A stretch of DNA of 7,345 nt from Actinomycetota bacterium. GTDB lineage: Bacteria > Actinomycetota > Actinomycetes > Actinomycetales > Microbacteriaceae. The notes below the pieces were generated by a model. The model was given only the letters and a program-made list of their open reading frames with translations, ran no database searches and was not told the origin of the DNA. Position numbers and translations under genes: made by a program. Positions within the stretch are counted from its first letter, which is position 1; each line of letters opens with the position of its first letter. Where the stretch lies: assembly GCA_009699665.1 (NCBI GenBank), contig WLNS01000066.1:1-7345 (forward strand), given 5' to 3'. Shown one piece after another: positions 5,219 to 7,345 of this stretch.

Positions 5219-6322
5219 TCAGCTCGCTACTGCGCCGGCGGCAACAAGAATTTGAGCCAAATCATCGTCGGTTGATGCACGCAAATTATTCTCTCGAAAG
5301 GGATGATTCTGCGAGGCACGAATGAACTTCTCAATCTGGACGGGTTGGGCGAATGTGGGATCAAATGAAATCCGCTCATAGAGTTCATGTATTTGTCCCA
5401 CCAGGTGCCCCACGTCAGTGGGCGACACCTGTGCGTTGAATTCGGCCACGTGGGGTAACAAAATCCCGTTTTGCAATCCATGTGGGAGGGGAATTTCAGG
5501 AGAACTAGAAAGAGCGTGAACAAGGCCAAGCCCGGAATTTCCGCACGCCATATTGGCGGCACAACTCGCCTCAAGCAAACCCTGCAAGACCTCATCGTTG
5601 TTTCCTAACGCATTTGCACCCGAAGCAATACCCTCTAGCGCGACAGGCAGGAGGGACACAATGCGCTTAATTGCGCCGCTTGCCAGGCAATCCGTGAAGA
5701 AGCTACGGTTTTGCGACCACAAGGATTCAAGGCCATGACTCAGGGCATCCAACGCCGCATAGGTCATCGGGGCCTCGGGAAGTAGACGAAGAACCCGGCC
5801 GTCCAAAAAAGCCACACGTGGTTCACAACCCTGACCGCGCACAACGAGTTCCGTAGATCGGTCCTCGACATGAAGAACTAATGCGTTAGAGACTTCACTG
5901 CCGCTGCCTGCCGTCGTTGGGATGGCGATACAAGGTGCGGGCGGGCGAAGGACCTTATTTGAACCTTCGTAATCAAAAATAGAGCCGTCATTGGTCAGTC
6001 GAATTGCAATCGCTTTGGCCGCACCAAGGGCGCTACCGCCACCAATTCCAATAACAAGCTTGGCGCCTAACCGACGAGCTTCTTCTGAAGCTTCATCCAC
6101 CTCAGAGGCTGGCGGATTCGTCGAAAAAGATAGAGTCGTTAAAGGCTTTAGATTCGGCGCGTGGCTCAGAACAAAATCAACGATTCCATGTCCAACTAAT
6201 CCGGAGTCGACAACGATCACGGCTGCTTGAATGTCAAACTTTTCGAGAACATTCGGCAGCCGCTCTAAGCTGCCCAGTCCAGACATGACGCTTGTCGGGA
6301 CAGCAAACGACCGCATGCTCAT
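5219..6322 (-). CDS. Iron-type (group III) alcohol dehydrogenase, maleylacetate reductase-like, with altered motifs
   Basis: A 367-residue cytoplasmic NAD(P)-dependent oxidoreductase. The N-terminal half is the nucleotide-binding domain: VIVVDS (35-40), GGGSALGAAK (94-103) and PTTAGSGSE (135-143). The helical half carries the metal ligands: Asp192 and His196 in ALDALSHGLES, His269 in GLVHA and His281 in LPHGLQN. Asp39 matches the position that favours NAD over NADP in E. coli FucO. Two things are odd. The GGGS motif normally continues x-x-D-x-x-K, but the Asp is Gly100. The usual HxxxH pair followed by PHG is changed: the second His, four after His269, is Ser273, and the stretch to His281 is two residues shorter. 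The size fits maleylacetate reductases, but function is uncertain. The ATG at 6322 overlaps the upstream stop as ATGA, indicating coupled translation. Confidence 0.85.
   Translation of the reverse strand: MSMRSFAVPTSVMSGLGSLERLPNVLEKFDIQAAVIVVDSGLVGHGIVDFVLSHAPNLKPLTTLSFSTNPPASEVDEASEEARRLGAKLVIGIGGGSALGAAKAIAIRLTNDGSIFDYEGSNKVLRPPAPCIAIPTTAGSGSEVSNALVLHVEDRSTELVVRGQGCEPRVAFLDGRVLRLLPEAPMTYAALDALSHGLESLWSQNRSFFTDCLASGAIKRIVSLLPVALEGIASGANALGNNDEVLQGLLEASCAANMACGNSGLGLVHALSSSPEIPLPHGLQNGILLPHVAEFNAQVSPTDVGHLVGQIHELYERISFDPTFAQPVQIEKFIRASQNHPFRENNLRASTDDDLAQILVAAGAVAS
6319..6322 (-). promoter_or_regulatory. ATGA start-stop overlap (translational coupling)
   Basis: The ATG of the dehydrogenase (6322-6320) overlaps the TGA of the HyuB fusion gene (6321-6319). 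With only a weak GGAA upstream, ribosomes ending the first gene probably re-initiate on the second, keeping the two proteins at related levels. Confidence 0.7.
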
Positions 6323-7345
6323 TGAAGTTCCGATGTGATGAGATCCGGTGCACCTATGCGACTCACATTGGACTCAAGTAAAGTGCCGCAGCCGGGGCAA
6401 CTGTACTCACGTATTTCCAACTCCACGTGTGTGCGCACATGGCGACCGTGATCCACGCTCGGAACCACGCGCTTCGCGGAACCAGCCTTCCAATCCGGAC
6501 CCGGGCCAAAGGAGTGACCGCATGAACAACGAATAGTTTTGTCCTGATTGACGCTCAGCTCGGGAGTAAGGGCTCGACCGGAGCGCTTTGCGTTGAGAGC
6601 ACCGCTGGGAGAAAGTCTCGACGACCCCACACGCTCTGCTCGGATTGAGGCACGCCTCTCTTCCGTTCCGCCGACATCCATAACGCCCTGCGCGTTGAAG
6701 ACAACTCCGTATACCTTCGAGGCCTCATCCCCACTCAGGTAGCCCTCGTTAACGTCCTGCGTTACTGCATCAATATCTCTTTCAAGTGGATCGCCGTAGC
6801 CGCCGCCGCCCTGGAAAGTATATGAAATCACCTCTCCGCCCGTGAGTGGCACGAATCCAGGTTTTGCTCCGACGTCCACTCGTTGTCCGGGCCACTGCGC
6901 ATGGTCGTCAAAAGAGCTGACCCTGCCCACCGGGGAGAGGCCCTCGACCTTTTCAAGCTTCTCGTTAATGCCACAAGCACCCTCAAAACCGCCGAAGATG
7001 CCCGCACTATTAGGCACCTCAATGCCATGACCCACCATCATGGCCACAAGGGAGTCGGTGTCATGAGGCGTAATGGCTAAGCCCGCACCATATCCGCCTC
7101 GTTGACGTCCTGCACCCGCGGAGTCCTGCATAATGCTGCGATACAGGTAAAGAATGGGGCCATTTGCTTCGTGGGTTTCTACGTTGGTGATTGTAGGTCT
7201 GGGTGCGCAAAAATCTCCCGAACCGGTGAGCCCGTCATGGTCGTTGTAGGCTCCACCGCCACCAGCCATGGAGTCGAGTAAGAAATTCCCATAGGGAAGA
7301 CCGTCCCGATCCATGCCCGAAATGACCATGATGCTCATGTGCCCC
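6319..7345 (-). CDS. HyuB-type hydantoinase B/acetophenone carboxylase subunit fused to an acetone carboxylase gamma-like domain (3' part)
   Basis: The reading frame is open to the right edge (two more codons, Gly-His, precede the Met at 7338-7336), so about half of a usual HyuB plus its C-terminus is present. Numbering from that Met, HyuB landmarks are AGGGGAYNDHDG (25-36), THEANGPILYLYR (55-67), DSAGAGRQRGGYG (72-84) and GGGGYGDPLERDIDAV (177-192). HyuB proteins act with an ATP-binding HyuA in hydantoinases, oxoprolinase and the acetone/acetophenone carboxylases. After a ~30-residue linker, residues ~266-339 form an extra domain: CSCGH (271-275), PDW (281-283) and REYSCPGCGTLLE (310-322). 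This pattern resembles the gamma subunit of acetone carboxylase, and the four Cys probably bind zinc. The fused gamma-like part favours an ATP-dependent carboxylase over a plain hydantoinase, but the substrate is unknown. It is the most upstream operon gene seen here. Confidence 0.85.
   Translation of the reverse strand, partial: GHMSIMVISGMDRDGLPYGNFLLDSMAGGGGAYNDHDGLTGSGDFCAPRPTITNVETHEANGPILYLYRSIMQDSAGAGRQRGGYGAGLAITPHDTDSLVAMMVGHGIEVPNSAGIFGGFEGACGINEKLEKVEGLSPVGRVSSFDDHAQWPGQRVDVGAKPGFVPLTGGEVISYTFQGGGGYGDPLERDIDAVTQDVNEGYLSGDEASKVYGVVFNAQGVMDVGGTEERRASIRAERVGSSRLSPSGALNAKRSGRALTPELSVNQDKTIRCSCGHSFGPGPDWKAGSAKRVVPSVDHGRHVRTHVELEIREYSCPGCGTLLESNVSRIGAPDLITSELQ
6322..6543 (-). other. Acetone carboxylase gamma-like zinc-ribbon domain within the HyuB gene
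   Basis: This stretch covers residues ~266-339 of the partial HyuB protein. Two Cys pairs about 40 residues apart (CSC at 271-273 and CPGC at 314-317) flank a Trp- and His-containing middle. REYSCPGCGTLLE closely resembles the end of acetone carboxylase gamma subunits, normally a separate ~15-20 kDa protein. The first pair is C-x-C rather than C-x-x-C. Confidence 0.65.

Overview
The window looks like chromosomal DNA from a high-GC Gram-positive bacterium, most likely an actinobacterium. Microbacteriaceae is a guess from overall protein character and was not tested. The reasons are the GC-rich codon use of the left third, a TTG and a GTG start, Shine-Dalgarno sequences of the AAGGA/AAGGGA type, and FAS1, RhlE-like helicase and FtsX-type proteins with an actinobacterial look.

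Left third (1-2161), apparently resident chromosome. The minus strand of the first 50 bases is the 5' end of a fasciclin (FAS1) domain gene that runs off the window. A 345-base gene-free divergent region separates it from a complete DEAD-box RNA helicase (396-1802, +, TTG start). Next is a short wreck (1864-2161, +). The first ~67 codons of an ABC-transporter ATPase, including Walker A, run directly and out of frame into the last ~35 codons of an FtsX/MacB-type permease, so the rest of both genes appears to have been deleted.

Right two thirds (2189-7345), one minus-strand operon of clearly lower GC. Transcription enters from beyond the right edge. In transcription order the genes are: a HyuB-type (hydantoinase B/oxoprolinase/acetophenone carboxylase) subunit carrying a C-terminal domain like the acetone carboxylase gamma subunit (5' half outside the window); a group III iron-type alcohol dehydrogenase related to maleylacetate reductases (ATGA overlap); a protein of the 4,5-dihydroxyphthalate decarboxylase family (5-base gap); a class II aldolase-family protein of the type that includes 3,4-dihydroxyphthalate 2-decarboxylase (14-base gap); and an MFS transporter (53-base gap containing a hairpin). 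The tight spacing says the products work together.

My reading, which is inference, is a catabolic cassette for an imported carboxylated or carbonyl-containing, probably aromatic or cyclic, compound. The MFS protein would do the transport, the HyuAB-type enzyme an ATP-dependent carboxylation or ring/amide opening, and the two decarboxylase-family proteins and the dehydrogenase the downstream steps. The substrate cannot be named from the sequence. The most unusual points are the combination of genes, the HyuB-gamma fusion, the altered active-site motifs of the dehydrogenase, and the ABC/FtsX deletion scar next to the operon's 3' end. I saw no tRNA, rRNA, CRISPR array, transposase or intact mobile element.
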